Origin: Symbiodinium natans
Taxonomy: Eukaryota > Sar > Dinophyceae > Suessiales > Symbiodiniaceae
Direction: 5' to 3'
Assembly (NCBI GenBank): GCA_905221605.1
Contig: CAJNDS010002723.1
Coordinates: forward strand, 870,816 to 895,815
Length of the DNA: 25,000 nt
In this document: positions 15,118-22,287 of the stretch, piece by piece
Position numbering within the stretch: the first letter of the stretch is position 1
How the letters are laid out: the number at the start of each line of letters is the position of its first letter
Translations under genes and position numbers: made by a program
The notes under the pieces: generated by a model
Databases searched by the model: none
Told to the model about the DNA's origin: nothing
What the model saw: the letters and a program-made list of their open reading frames with translations, nothing else

Positions 15118-15216
15118 CGGCTGCGGCAGGGCGTGCTCGAGCTTGTGTCTGCTAGCCGCAAGTGCTCGTGCTATGACTGTCACCCCGCTTGTGACCACAC
15201 GTGCTGCAGAATAAGA
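15118..15216 (+). CDS. Candidate cysteine-rich exon
   Basis: GGAATAG precedes 33 codons starting RLRQGVLELVSASRK and then a dense cysteine/histidine cluster (KCSCYDCHPACDHTCC), ending before GTTTGC. The pattern C-x-C-x2-C-x3-C-x3-C-C suggests metal binding or disulfides; no named family recognised. Phase 0 on both ends. Confidence 0.45.
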
Positions 15217-15222
15217 GTTTGC

Positions 15223-15288
15223 CCTAAACCCTAAACCCTAAACCCTAAACCCTAAACCCTAAACCCTAAACCCTAAACCCTAAACCCA
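15223..15288 (-). repeat. CCCTAAA tract
   Basis: Nine perfect units. Confidence 0.95.
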
Positions 15289-15562
15289 TTTGGTGTCTGG
15301 CAGCCAGTATTGTTCCAGGAACAACCTTGGGGTGCACCATCCAATTGTTGCTTGTTCCGCTATTGTTTCGGCGCTCGCCCGTGCTGATCTCTTGCCGAGA
15401 GGGCTCTAACGAACCCGAAGCCCTAAACCCCAAACCCTAAACCCTAAACCCTACAGACCCTTGACCCACCCTAAAGCCTACACCCCTATGGCCGTGACAC
15501 CCTCAGGTGCAGGCCTGGAGCTAGAGAGGGGGCGACAAGAGGCGGGTGCCGGGTTCATCTAA
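15289..15562. other. Open islands of uncertain strand around a short CCCTAAA tract
   Basis: 15290-15400 is open on both strands (plus: PVLFQEQPWGAPSNCCLFRY; minus: PSRQEISTGERRNNSGTSNN). 15421-15455 is CCCTAAA. After CCTCAG at about 15506 the plus strand reads AGLELERGRQEA before GTGCCG, another helical mini-exon candidate. Confidence 0.3.
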
Positions 15563-15602
15563 CGGTTTAGGGTTTAGGGTTTAGGATTTAGGGTTTAGGG
15601 TT
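15563..15602 (+). repeat. TTTAGGG tract
   Basis: Five to six units, one GATTTAGGG. Confidence 0.95.
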
Positions 15603-15775
15603 GCAAGCTACTGGATATCATATTGATTCTTGTCGTCTAGGGTCCTGCAGCCAAGGGGGTTTAGGATCAGGCATATCCGAGGATCTCGGCACTCACTTCG
15701 GGAGGCTTGTATGTAGAATACGGAGCCGATAAACATGGTAGTCTTGTCTCTATATACTTTTCTGGTTTATATTAA
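15603..15775. other. Spacer, no gene seen
   Basis: Mixed sequence with a short GGGGGTTTAGGA relic. No supported frame. Confidence 0.4.
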
Positions 15776-15876
15776 CTTAGGAGCCCAATAGGGGAACTTT
15801 AAACTTTTTGGGTATACTAAGCCCCTGCTAAACGAAAAGTTTAAACTTTTTTGGGCCAAGGTATTGGGCAACTAAG
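15776..15876. mobile_element. Family C inverted-repeat element (C3)
   Basis: CTTAGGAGCCCAATA left and TATTGGGCAACTAAG right; inner AACTTTAAACTTTTT and AAAAGTTTAAACTTTTTT also pair. A clean copy that defines the family. Confidence 0.65.
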
Positions 15877-15985
15877 TTTAGGGTTTAGGGTTTACGGTAG
15901 TGAAGATTGCCATTCTGATTAAACAGGCCTGCGTCAGAACTAGCCCATCCAGCGACCCATCGACACAGTTTCACAACATATTCAC

Positions 15986-16144
15986 TCATTTCTGGGTTTT
16001 CCGTCTTGTCCATTTTTCTCCTGGCGTCTCCATTCTCATAGATGCCCCTTGCTTCGCCACCAGCAGTCTGTGTTGTCCGGAGCTATACTCACCGTGGGCT
16101 CTCAGAACATCGAACCTTCCAGCCTTAAGAACACCGGCCCCGAT
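15986..16144 (-). CDS. Candidate minus-strand exon, unknown protein
   Basis: 52 codons and a stop on the minus strand: IGAGVLKAGRFDVLRAHGEY, then SSGQHRLLVAKQ, ending KWTRRKTQK. The hydrophilic, charged content is more protein-like than the overlapping plus-strand frame (15900-16148), which is rich in S, P, F and C. A GTGAGT donor-like site inside (complement of 16087-16092) could end the exon after RAH. Confidence 0.35.
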   Translation of the reverse strand: MGAGVLKAGRFDVLRAHGEYSSGQHRLLVAKQGASMRMETPGEKWTRRKTQK

Positions 16145-16181
16145 TTAGGGGCAGCAGCGACAAGCAACCCTGTGTCCCCAA

Positions 16182-16242
16182 AACCCGAAACCCGAAACCC
16201 TACACCCTAAACCCTAAACCCTAAACCCTAAACCCTAAACCT
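16182..16242 (-). repeat. CCCTAAA tract
   Basis: About eight units starting with CCCGAAA variants and ending CCTTCAG, which doubles as an acceptor-like site. Confidence 0.95.
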
Positions 16243-16246
16243 TCAG

Positions 16247-16336
16247 ATCCGCAAGGACGAGTGCGTCAAGTTGCAGGGCAGGTTGGACTTCTGGGAGGCC
16301 CGGAAGAGGGGAGCCCCAGTTGGAATGCAAGATCAG
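16247..16336 (+). CDS. Candidate helical exon
   Basis: CCTTCAG directly after a CCCTAAA tract, then 30 codons reading IRKDECVKLQGRLDFWEARK followed by RGAPVGMQDQ. Charged and helical, like the coiled-coil islands at 11-12 kb. It is followed at once by the long G-rich tract; a GT occurs at 16340. Confidence 0.55.
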
Positions 16337-16337
16337 G

Positions 16338-17022
16338 GGGTTTAGGGGTTTAGGGTTTAGGGTTTAAGGGTTTCGGGGTTTAGGGGTTTAGGGGTTTAGG
16401 GGTTTAGGGGTTTAGGGGTTTAGGGTTTTAGGTTTAGGGGTTTAGGGGTTTAGGGTTTTAGGTTTAGGGGTTCAGGGGGTTTAGGGGTTTAGGGGGTTTA
16501 GGGGTTTAGGGGTTTAGGGGTTTACGGGCTTTAGGGGGTTTAAGGGCTTTAGGGGGTTTAGGGGGTTAGGGTTTAGGGGTTTAGGGGTTTAGGGGTTTAG
16601 GGGTTTAGGGGTTTAGGGCTTTAGGGCTTTAGGGCTTTAGGGCTTTAGGGGTTTAGGGGTTTTGGGGTTTTGGGGTTTTGGGGTTTTGGGGTTTTGGGGC
16701 TTTGGGGTTTTGGGGTTTTGGGGTTTTGGGGTTTTGGGGTTTTTTGGTTTTGGTTTTTGGGTTTTGGGGGGTTTTGGGGTTTTTGGGGTTTTGGGGGGTT
16801 TTGGGTTTTGGGGTTTTTGGGGTTTTGGGGTTTTGGTTTTTGGGGTTAGGGGGTTAGGGGTTTAGGGGTTTGGGGGGTTGGGGGTTTAGGGGTTTTAGGG
16901 TTTAGGGGTTTAGTGGGGTTTGGGGGGTTAGGGGGTTTAGGGGTTTAGGGGGTTTAGTGGGGTTTAGGGGGTTTAGGGGTTTAGGGGTTTAGGGGGTTTA
17001 GGGGGTTTAGGGGTTTAGGTTT
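16338..17022 (+). repeat. ~680-bp G-rich telomere-like tract (TTTAGGGG, then TTTTGGGG)
   Basis: The longest such tract in the window. Flanks are mainly TTTAGGGG; the centre (16655-16840) is almost pure TTTTGGGG with longer G variants. The frames across it (WGFGVLGF-type) are repeat artefacts. Confidence 0.95.
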
Positions 17023-17036
17023 TTTTGTTTTTTGGC

Positions 17037-17062
17037 GGGGGGGGGGGGGGGGGGGGGGGGGG
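17037..17062 (+). repeat. Homopolymer of 26 G
   Basis: Uninterrupted G-run following a T-rich stretch (17019-17032). Confidence 0.95.
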
Positions 17063-17142
17063 CTGCGCCGAGGGTACGAAGCTTGCGATTTCGGGGCTGA
17101 GTGCAGCTTTTTGCGTTCGATCAAGTCTGCGGTGTGTCGCAG

Positions 17143-17193
17143 GTCTCCGCCGATTCCCTGGCAGACATCACCAAGGAGTGTCCTCCTCAGAGC
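17143..17193 (+). CDS. Candidate small exon
   Basis: GTGTCGCAG, then VSADSLADITKECPPQS, then GTGTAT. Seventeen codons, phase 0 at both ends; helical content. Confidence 0.45.
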
Positions 17194-17301
17194 GTGTATG
17201 CCACATTAATTTCAGTTCGATTATCTCATATATTACATTGTAGACGGAGTATGGTTTCCACTGTTCTATAGGATATTTGTATGCATGCATCACGAAACCC
17301 T

Positions 17302-17456
17302 ACTTGAAGGTTAAGTGGGTGATAAGTGGGGGTAACATATGATCATGCCCTTATCTACGGCACTTCTAACCCCACTTATAACTGCCCCAGAACTAAACCC
17401 TAAACCCTATCTGTGCACTTGTAACCCCACTTATAGCTGCCCGTGAACCTTCAAGT
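17302..17456. mobile_element. Family B element (B5) with a CCCTAAA insertion and internal duplication
   Basis: ACTTGAAGGTT left, AACCTTCAAGT right. Two 35-bp direct copies (17359-17393 and 17414-17448; 30/35 identical, core ACCCCACTTATA) flank TAAACCCTAAACCCTA. A normal B element has one copy. Confidence 0.85.
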
Positions 17457-17465
17457 CCGCCCCAG

Positions 17466-17513
17466 CAGAGGTCGGCAATTGTCTCCTGGGAGGAGGCCCT
17501 GCGGGAGGCGCGG
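17466..17513 (+). CDS. Candidate helical mini-exon
   Basis: CCGCCCCAG, then QRSAIVSWEEALREAR (16 codons), running into GGGTTTAGGG. Phase 0; strong helical character. Confidence 0.45.
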
Positions 17514-17570
17514 GGGTTTAGGGTTTGGGGTTTAGGGTTTAGGGTTTAGGGTTTAGGGATTAGGGAGGGT
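17514..17570 (+). repeat. TTTAGGG tract
   Basis: Six to seven units, directly after the preceding island. Confidence 0.95.
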
Positions 17571-17822
17571 TTAGGCAGCAGCCCTCGAAATGATGGGTCC
17601 CTGAGCGTCCCAACTTTTGGGGTCGAGGGTTTAGGGGTTTCGGGTTGCATACCAGGCTTGGTGTGACGGAGCTTAAGTAGAAGGCCTAACCCTAAACCCT
17701 AAACCCTAAACCCCAAACACTAAACCCAAACCCTAAACCCTTAGATGTCAGGACCTTTGAAAATTTGGGGAGGGCGTTCGGCTGAGCTCCAGGAGCCTTG
17801 AGGGTTTCCAGGCAAGCTGCCC
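17571..17822. other. Short islands around a CCCTAAA tract (17686-17743)
   Basis: Weak candidates: AAALEMM near 17577 and VRTFENLGRAFG near 17748. No firm borders. Confidence 0.3.
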
Positions 17823-18232
17823 TGCTTGGAGGTTCGTGGGTAGTGTGAGTAGGGTTTAGGGTTTAGGGTTTAGGGTTTAGGGTTTAGGGTTTAGGCTTTA
17901 GGGTCTAGGGTCTAGGGTCTAGGGTCTAGGGTTTAGGGTTTAGGGTTTTGTTTAGGGTTCCCTAAATAAGGTTATGGGTAGTTTTTAAGTGAGTAGGGGT
18001 TGTAAGTGCCCCTAAACAAGGGTATGGGTAGTTGTATAAGTTAGGGGGGTTGTAAGTGCCCCGGAAAAAGGGTACGGGTAGTTATAAGTTAGTGGGGTTG
18101 TAGGTGCCCTCAAATAAGGTCATGGGTAGTTCTAATTTAGGGGGGTTGTAAGTGCCCCTAAATAAGGTTAGAACCAGTTGTAGCTATAGTTACCCTGCTT
18201 CTAACCCCGCTTCTAACTACCCATAAACCCCC
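17823..18232. mobile_element. Family B element (B6) expanded by TTTAGGG and a ~50-bp tandem array
   Basis: Left GCTTGGAGGTTCGTGGGTAG and right TTCTAACTACCCATAAACCC are B ends. A TTTAGGG/TCTAGGG tract (17847-17950) follows the left end. 17960-18165 holds four to five tandem units of 46-51 bp, each with AAGG(G/T)TATGGGTAGTT and GGGGTTGTAAGTGCCC. Confidence 0.75.
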
Positions 18233-18235
18233 AAC

Positions 18236-18274
18236 CCTAAGCCTTAAACCCTAAACCCTAAACCCTAAACCCTA
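18236..18274 (-). repeat. CCCTAAA tract
   Basis: About five units ending CCCTACAG, which forms the acceptor-like border of the next exon. Confidence 0.95.
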
Positions 18275-18277
18275 CAG

Positions 18278-18508
18278 GATACAGTTGTAGCACTGTTCCC
18301 TGGATGGTGGCTCTTGGATCTCAGAGCCCGTGAAGAACCCAATGCAGCAAGGTGCACAGCCTGCTCTGCAGACAGTCAGGATTTCCCTCTCGTGTCGCCC
18401 CTATTTCCGCTTAGACATGCTGAGACCCATGAGGGGGGAGCACCAACTCTAGTGTGGGTGCAGAGTAGGAGTAGAGGTACCAGGGATGCTTGCGATACAC
18501 TAGAATGG
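18278..18508 (+). CDS. Candidate 77-codon exon bounded by telomere-type tracts
   Basis: Acceptor-like CCCTACAG at the end of a CCCTAAA tract, then DTVVALFPGWWLLDLRAREE, a CTAC cysteine pair, HAETHEGG and a final DACDTLEW, ending exactly at GTTTAGGG. Phase 0 at both ends and stop-free. It is the longest island of the chain. Product unrecognised; the WW and tryptophan-rich parts argue for real coding rather than drift. Confidence 0.5.
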
Positions 18509-18565
18509 GTTTAGGGTTTAGGGTTTAGGGTTTAGGCTTTAGGGTTTAGGGTTTAGGGTTTAGGG
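18509..18565 (+). repeat. TTTAGGG tract opening a 92-nt putative intron
   Basis: Eight units from the end of the exon; the intron would end GTGCCAG at 18600. Confidence 0.95.
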
Positions 18566-18600
18566 CTGTGGCCCCAAGACCCTGAGCAAAGGCGTGCCAG

Positions 18601-18657
18601 AGTTCGCTGCAGCGGCTCAGCGATCGTCGCGTCGCGCTCCGCGTCGCCAGCTGCAAG
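18601..18657 (+). CDS. Candidate small exon
   Basis: GCGTGCCAG, then SSLQRLSDRRVALRVASCK, then AAG before GTCAGG. Nineteen codons, phase 0 at both ends, good acceptor and donor. Confidence 0.5.
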
Positions 18658-18694
18658 GTCAGGGGCTTTGGGGAAGGAGGGGGGGGGGGGGACT

Positions 18695-18760
18695 GGTTTA
18701 GGGGTTTAGGGGTTTGGGGGTTTCGGGTTTTGGGGTTTAGGGTTTTGGGGTTCCGGGGTT
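18695..18760 (+). repeat. Degenerate G-rich telomere-type tract
   Basis: TTTAGGGG, TTTGGGGG, TTTTGGGG and TTTCGGG units after a G-run at 18680-18691. Confidence 0.85.
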
Positions 18761-18991
18761 TGAAGTTAGGGTGGAGTAGGGCCAGGGCTTGGGGGGTTCC
18801 AGGGTGTTTTGCTTTCGGGGCGCGTCAGGGGGGAAGGGCTTGAAGGGCTTGATACGCCTCTCAACTCTAAACCGCCAACTCAAAAGCTCATTGCAGGATT
18901 TAGGGTTAGTTTAGGGTTTAGGCCTTGACTCGTAGACTCATGGGAAGGCGTGTGGATGGCAATTCAGTGGTCGTTGCTTCAACATGTACAG
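18761..18991. other. Spacer, no gene seen
   Basis: GGGCTTGAAGGGCTTGA direct repeat near 18835 and a short TTTAGGG relic at 18898-18922. Confidence 0.4.
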
Positions 18992-19037
18992 CATGACGGC
19001 CACATGGAGTGGAAAGTGCTGTCTGGGATGAAGCCCT
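18992..19037 (+). CDS. Possible small exon
   Basis: CATGTACAG, then HDGHMEWKVLSGMKP, before GTATGC. Fifteen codons plus one base. The overlapping frame is also open, so weak. Confidence 0.3.
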
Positions 19038-19079
19038 GTATGCCCAAAACCCTAAACCCCAAATGTTCCTGCTGAGCAG

Positions 19080-19159
19080 GAAGTCGCGATCTGCAAGATT
19101 TGCTACGATCGTGGGGGGCCTCAAGATGCCTCGAGCTCTTCACGGATGTGTTGTTTCAG
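19080..19159 (+). CDS. Candidate exon with the first CxxC pair of a RING-like finger
   Basis: GAGCAG, then EVAICKICYDRGGPQDASSS, ending SRMCCF plus two bases at TTTCAG before GTTG. CKIC is the typical first metal-binding knuckle of RING fingers. An earlier GT at 19111 would end it after CYD. The next knuckles would be supplied by 20162 and 23789. The link is inferred from motif order and strand only. Confidence 0.4.
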
Positions 19160-19168
19160 GTTGTTTCT

Positions 19169-19284
19169 ACTCGGAGGTCCAGGATAGAAGTAGGGTTGTA
19201 AGTACCCTAAATACGGTTCTGACCAGGTATTTTTATATTTACCCTACTTCTGACCCTACTTGTCACTACCAATGAGCCTTCAAG
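19169..19284. mobile_element. Family B element (B7)
   Basis: CTACTCGGAGGTCC left and GAGCCTTCAAG right, inner AGTAGGGTTGTAAGTACCC and CCCTACTTCTGACCC. It fills a possible GT-AG intron, 19160-19284, whose AG is the element end TTCAAG. Confidence 0.6.
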
Positions 19285-19410
19285 TATGGCGGTTGGGCTC
19301 CACATGTATCTCAGGTATTCATCCGTTCCCAGACATACGATGTTTCGGGCATGGGTTGTCAAGAGAATTCGTCTGGGAAGGGCAAGCTGTCCCCTGGAAA
19401 CATATGCGCG
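19285..19410 (+). CDS. Exon-like open island, frame undetermined
   Basis: All three plus-strand frames are open and protein-like (for example MAVGLHMYLRYSSVPRHTMF and VWRLGSTCISGIHPFPDIRC). The 19285 border coincides with the end of B7. A GTATTC donor at 19315 is also possible. Confidence 0.3.
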
Positions 19411-19459
19411 TTTTTTTTTTTTTTTGTGTGTGTGTGTGTGAGACAGAGTGCGAGTGAAT

Positions 19460-19492
<33 letters not shown>
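19411..19492 (+). repeat. T15 followed by (GT)n microsatellite
   Basis: T-run 19411-19425, GT repeats to 19440, then a second GT run at 19461-19492. Confidence 0.95.
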
Positions 19493-19493
<1 letters not shown>

Positions 19494-19530
19494 CCCTTAC
19501 CTTTCGGCTCCGTGCCTCCTCGACGCTCAG

Positions 19531-19604
19531 GTTCCGCCTCCTGCGCGCTGCTCCCGTGTAGGATGGGGAGCTGCTGGGGGTCGGATCGGATTGCAGAGAC
19601 GTAG
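19531..19604 (+). CDS. Possible small exon
   Basis: GACGCTCAG, then VPPPARCSRVGWGAAGGRIG and LQRR, ending AG before GTGCTT (phase 2). Confidence 0.3.
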
Positions 19605-19619
19605 GTGCTTGATTTAGGT

Positions 19620-19645
19620 TTAGGGTTTAGGGTTTAGGGTTTAGG
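19620..19645 (+). repeat. TTTAGGG tract
   Basis: Four units. Confidence 0.95.
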
Positions 19646-19651
19646 TCCCAG

Positions 19652-19678
19652 CTGATGCTGAGAGCCTGGGTTCAGAAG
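19652..19678 (+). CDS. Possible 9-codon mini-exon
   Basis: AGGTCCCAG, then LMLRAWVQK, then AAG before GTGG. Phase 0, good borders, very short. Confidence 0.3.
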
Positions 19679-20161
19679 GTGGTTTTGGTATTGTAAATCA
19701 CTTCGGAACCTTTCTCTCCTCTGCGGAGAGTCTAGGGCATCGGGGTTGAAGTAGTGCAGGAGTCGAGAATGTAAGAGTTGGGTGGTTCGGTGCTTTGAGG
19801 CGTTCAGAGCAGACGGTGGATTCACTATGCTATCTTGCCGCACTGATGATTGTATAAGCCTTACTTATTTTCTGTCATTCCGGGCTCTGCAAGCGCGGCA
19901 CAGGACAACAGCAAGGGTTGTTGTCCTAGGGCCTAAACCCTAAACTGACCAAAGTCACCCCAACCTTGTCGGCCTTGTGCGAGAGTGAGCGACTAAACCC
20001 TTGTGAGGGAGCAACATGTATAGCTAATAGCTACATCTATATTATATGATATCATATTATATTAAAACATCTATTATATGAGATTAATTGTCTTTTTATA
20101 TAATATATTCTGTATTCTATACTACATACTATATATTACATGAGTACTCGCGAGTCGGCAG
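19679..20161. other. Spacer; AT-rich from 20020 to 20140
   Basis: AGGACAAC inverted as GTTGTCCT at 19901-19927; a short CCCTAAA relic at 19934. From 20030 (TATA)-rich low complexity. No firm exon. Confidence 0.4.
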
Positions 20162-20216
20162 GCACCATGCATTCTGTTCCTCCTGCGCCGAGCGCCTCAC
20201 TCGGAGCCCCGACCAG
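20162..20216 (+). CDS. Candidate exon with the central HxFCxxC of a RING-like finger
   Basis: TCGGCAG, then one base and HHAFCSSCAERLTRSPDQ, ending CAG before GC, a donor type known in dinoflagellates. H-A-F-C-S-S-C is the hallmark of the RING second knuckle. Joined to 23789 it gives FCSSC, 11 residues, then CPIC, normal RING spacing. The frame remains open past 20216 (AALLRKGCLS), so the donor is uncertain. Confidence 0.5.
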
Positions 20217-20416
20217 GCCGCCCTGCTGCGCAAGGGGTGCTTGTCTACACTATATATATATATATATGTATGAGCGACAGGCAATATACTCTGAACAGGA
20301 ACACGCTTGACGAGAGGATTTGAGAACTCGTAGGGAGAGAGAAGCTGTGCATGGTCTGGAAAGCGAGAACGTTCCTGGTACAAGGGCCATGTTTGAGAAA
20401 GCTGACCATCTTAGTT

Positions 20417-21240
20417 TCAGTACTAAGCCAGTACTGAGAATCAACGACAATCCAGCCGCGATCATGAAAACCTCGATTCCAGTACTCAGCCAGTACTGAA
20501 AATCAACGACAATCCAGCCGGGATCATGAAAACCTCGATTCCAGTACTAAGCCAGTACTGAAAAGCAACGACAATCCAGCCGGGATCATGAAAACCTCGA
20601 TTCCAGTACTCAGCCAGTACTGAAAATCAGCGACAATCCAACCGGGATCATGAACATTTCGATTCCAGTACTAAGCCAGTACTGAAAAGCAACGACAATC
20701 CAGCCGGGATCATGAAAACCTCGATTCCAGTACTCAGCCAGTACTGAAAATCAACGACAATCCAACCGGGATCATGAACATTTCGATTCCAGTACTAAGC
20801 CAGTACTGAAAAGCAACGACAATCCAGCCGGGATCATGAAAACCTCGATTCCAGTACTCAGCCAGTACTGAAAATCAACGACAATCCAACCGGGATCATG
20901 AACATTTCGATTCCAGTACTAAGCCAGTACTGAAAAGCAACGACAATCCAGCCGGGATCATGAAAACCTCGATTCCAGTACTCAGCCAGTACTGAAAATC
21001 AACGACAATCCAATCGGGATCATGAACATTTCGATTCCAGTACTAAGCCAGTACTGAAAAGCAACGACAATCCAGCCGGGATCATGAAAACCTCGATTCC
21101 AGTACTCAGCCAGTACTGAAAATCAACGACAATCCAACCGGGATCATGAACATTTCGATTCCAGTACTAAGCCAGTACTGAAAAGCAACGACAATCCAGC
21201 CGGGATCATGAAAACCTCGGTTCCAGTACTCAGCCAGTAC
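20417..21240 (+). repeat. 62-bp minisatellite, 14 copies, with 124-bp higher-order period
   Basis: Units start CCAGTACT[A/C]AGCCAGTACT every 62 bp from 20417 to 21223. Two variants alternate (ACTAAGCC with AAAAGCAACG; ACTCAGCC with AAAATCAACG and often CATTTCG), giving a 124-bp dimer. Each unit has two AGTACT palindromes 12 bp apart. Confidence 0.97.
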
Positions 21241-21272
21241 TCTCAGAACTGAACCCTGCACTTGCTTTTCAG

Positions 21273-21459
21273 GATGGGCCCCACCTCCAGAGGAACTTCA
21301 CGGTCTTCTACTGTTGGAGGAAGCAGGCTGGGCAAGGAAGCACTTGCCACTGCTTCCTTGCTTCCGTCTGTTTCTTCACCTGCCAGGATCTGACCCTCGT
21401 GAAGAAGCAAGAGGCACCAGCCTCAGCTTTCTCTCCCTCTCTCACACACTCTCTCTCTC

Positions 21460-21555
<96 letters not shown>

Positions 21556-21803
21556 TCTCTCCTTGCTTGGCTAAGGTCAATATCGCAGTGAGAAAGGCGA
21601 CAAGGGGTTCCAGATATGAGCAGAAAATCTGGAACCCCTTTGTAAGGCGAGACACTAGCCTCGTAAGACTCATCGCGATGTTTAAAGCGGAGTCTTACGA
21701 GGAGGCAGAGGTAGAGGGCAGCTGGGGGGACCACGGGAACGGAGATAACGGCTGGCACTATCTTGACATCGACAAAGTCACTTTAGTGCCGGCCGGGTGC
21801 TGA
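21273..21803 (+). CDS. Candidate terminal exon(s): open frame running through a CT microsatellite
   Basis: A classic acceptor (CTTGCTTTTCAG) is followed by DGPHLQRNFTVFYCWRKQAG and a cysteine-rich stretch (STCHCFLASVCFFTCQ). The frame stays open through (CT)n, read as Ser-Leu repeats, and continues with a protein-like C-terminus (KIWNPFVRRDTSLVRLIAMF, later DNGWHYLDIDKVTLVPAGC) to TGA at 21801-21803, 177 codons in all. The CT run may instead be the polypyrimidine tract of an intron ending GGCTAAG at about 21576, leaving two exons. No family recognised. Confidence 0.5.
21431..21562 (+). repeat. (CT)n microsatellite
   Basis: About 65 CT units with a few CA/CC interruptions near the ends; pure from about 21462 to 21551. 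Confidence 0.97.
21600..21702 (+). repeat. Two adjacent strong hairpins within the open frame
   Basis: AAGGGGTTCCAGAT (21602-21615) pairs with ATCTGGAACCCCTT (21627-21641) around an 11-nt loop. CCTCGTAAGACTC (21659-21671) pairs perfectly with GAGTCTTACGAGG (21690-21702). Confidence 0.85.
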
Positions 21804-22050
21804 CCCTCATGTATTTAGTATAGGGAAATAATGTATATACTGAACATAGTATAGGGAAATATTGTATATATTCAAGAGTACTTACACAAGAAATACTCAT
21901 AATCGTAAGATAATAATCTCCGTTCCCTATAATTAAGAGTACCTACACAAGAAATACTAATAATCGTAATATAATCATATCACAATCTGCCCTCTACCTC
22001 GTTCGAGCTGCACCTCTTTTGTTTTTGGAACAAAAAAGAAGTTTGAGGGG
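21804..22050. other. AT-rich 3' flank with short direct duplications
   Basis: TAGTATAGGGAAAT..TTGTATATA occurs twice (21819, 21847), and GAGTAC[T/C]TACACAAGAAATACT twice (21876, 21937). CTGCCCTCTACCTC (21987) is the complement of GAGGTAGAGGGCAG (21709). Confidence 0.6.
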
Positions 22051-22287
22051 TAAAGGGTTTAGGGTTTTCAGGGTTTAGGGTTTCTAGGGTTTCAGGTTTT
22101 TAGTTTTTTTTTGTGGGTTTTTAGGGTTTTGGGGGTTTAGCTTAATTAGGGTTGTTTAGGGTTTTTAGGGTTTTTAGGGTCTTTAGGGTTTTTCGGGTTT
22201 AGGGTTTTTAGGGTTTAGGGTTTTTTAGTGTTTGAAGGGTTTGAGGGTTCAGGGTTTTCGGGGTTTAGGGCTTTAGGGGTTTAGGGT
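22051..22287 (+). repeat. Degenerate telomere-type tract
   Basis: TTTAGGG with TTTTTAGGG, TTTCAGGG and TTTCGGG variants, unlike the cleaner tracts elsewhere. Confidence 0.85.

Noticed and set aside
16662-16865. Gly/Phe/Trp-rich frame across the TTTTGGGG tract
   Set aside because: Pure translation of the repeat; open because the unit lacks stops in that frame.
20417-21240. Regular 62-bp repeats as a CRISPR array
   Set aside because: The whole unit is repeated with no unique spacers, there are no cas genes, and the context is eukaryotic: this is a minisatellite.
21804-22050. Hairpin TTTTGTTTTTGGAACAAAAAAG as a transcription terminator
   Set aside because: It resembles a bacterial intrinsic terminator only superficially; the surroundings are eukaryotic and AT-rich.
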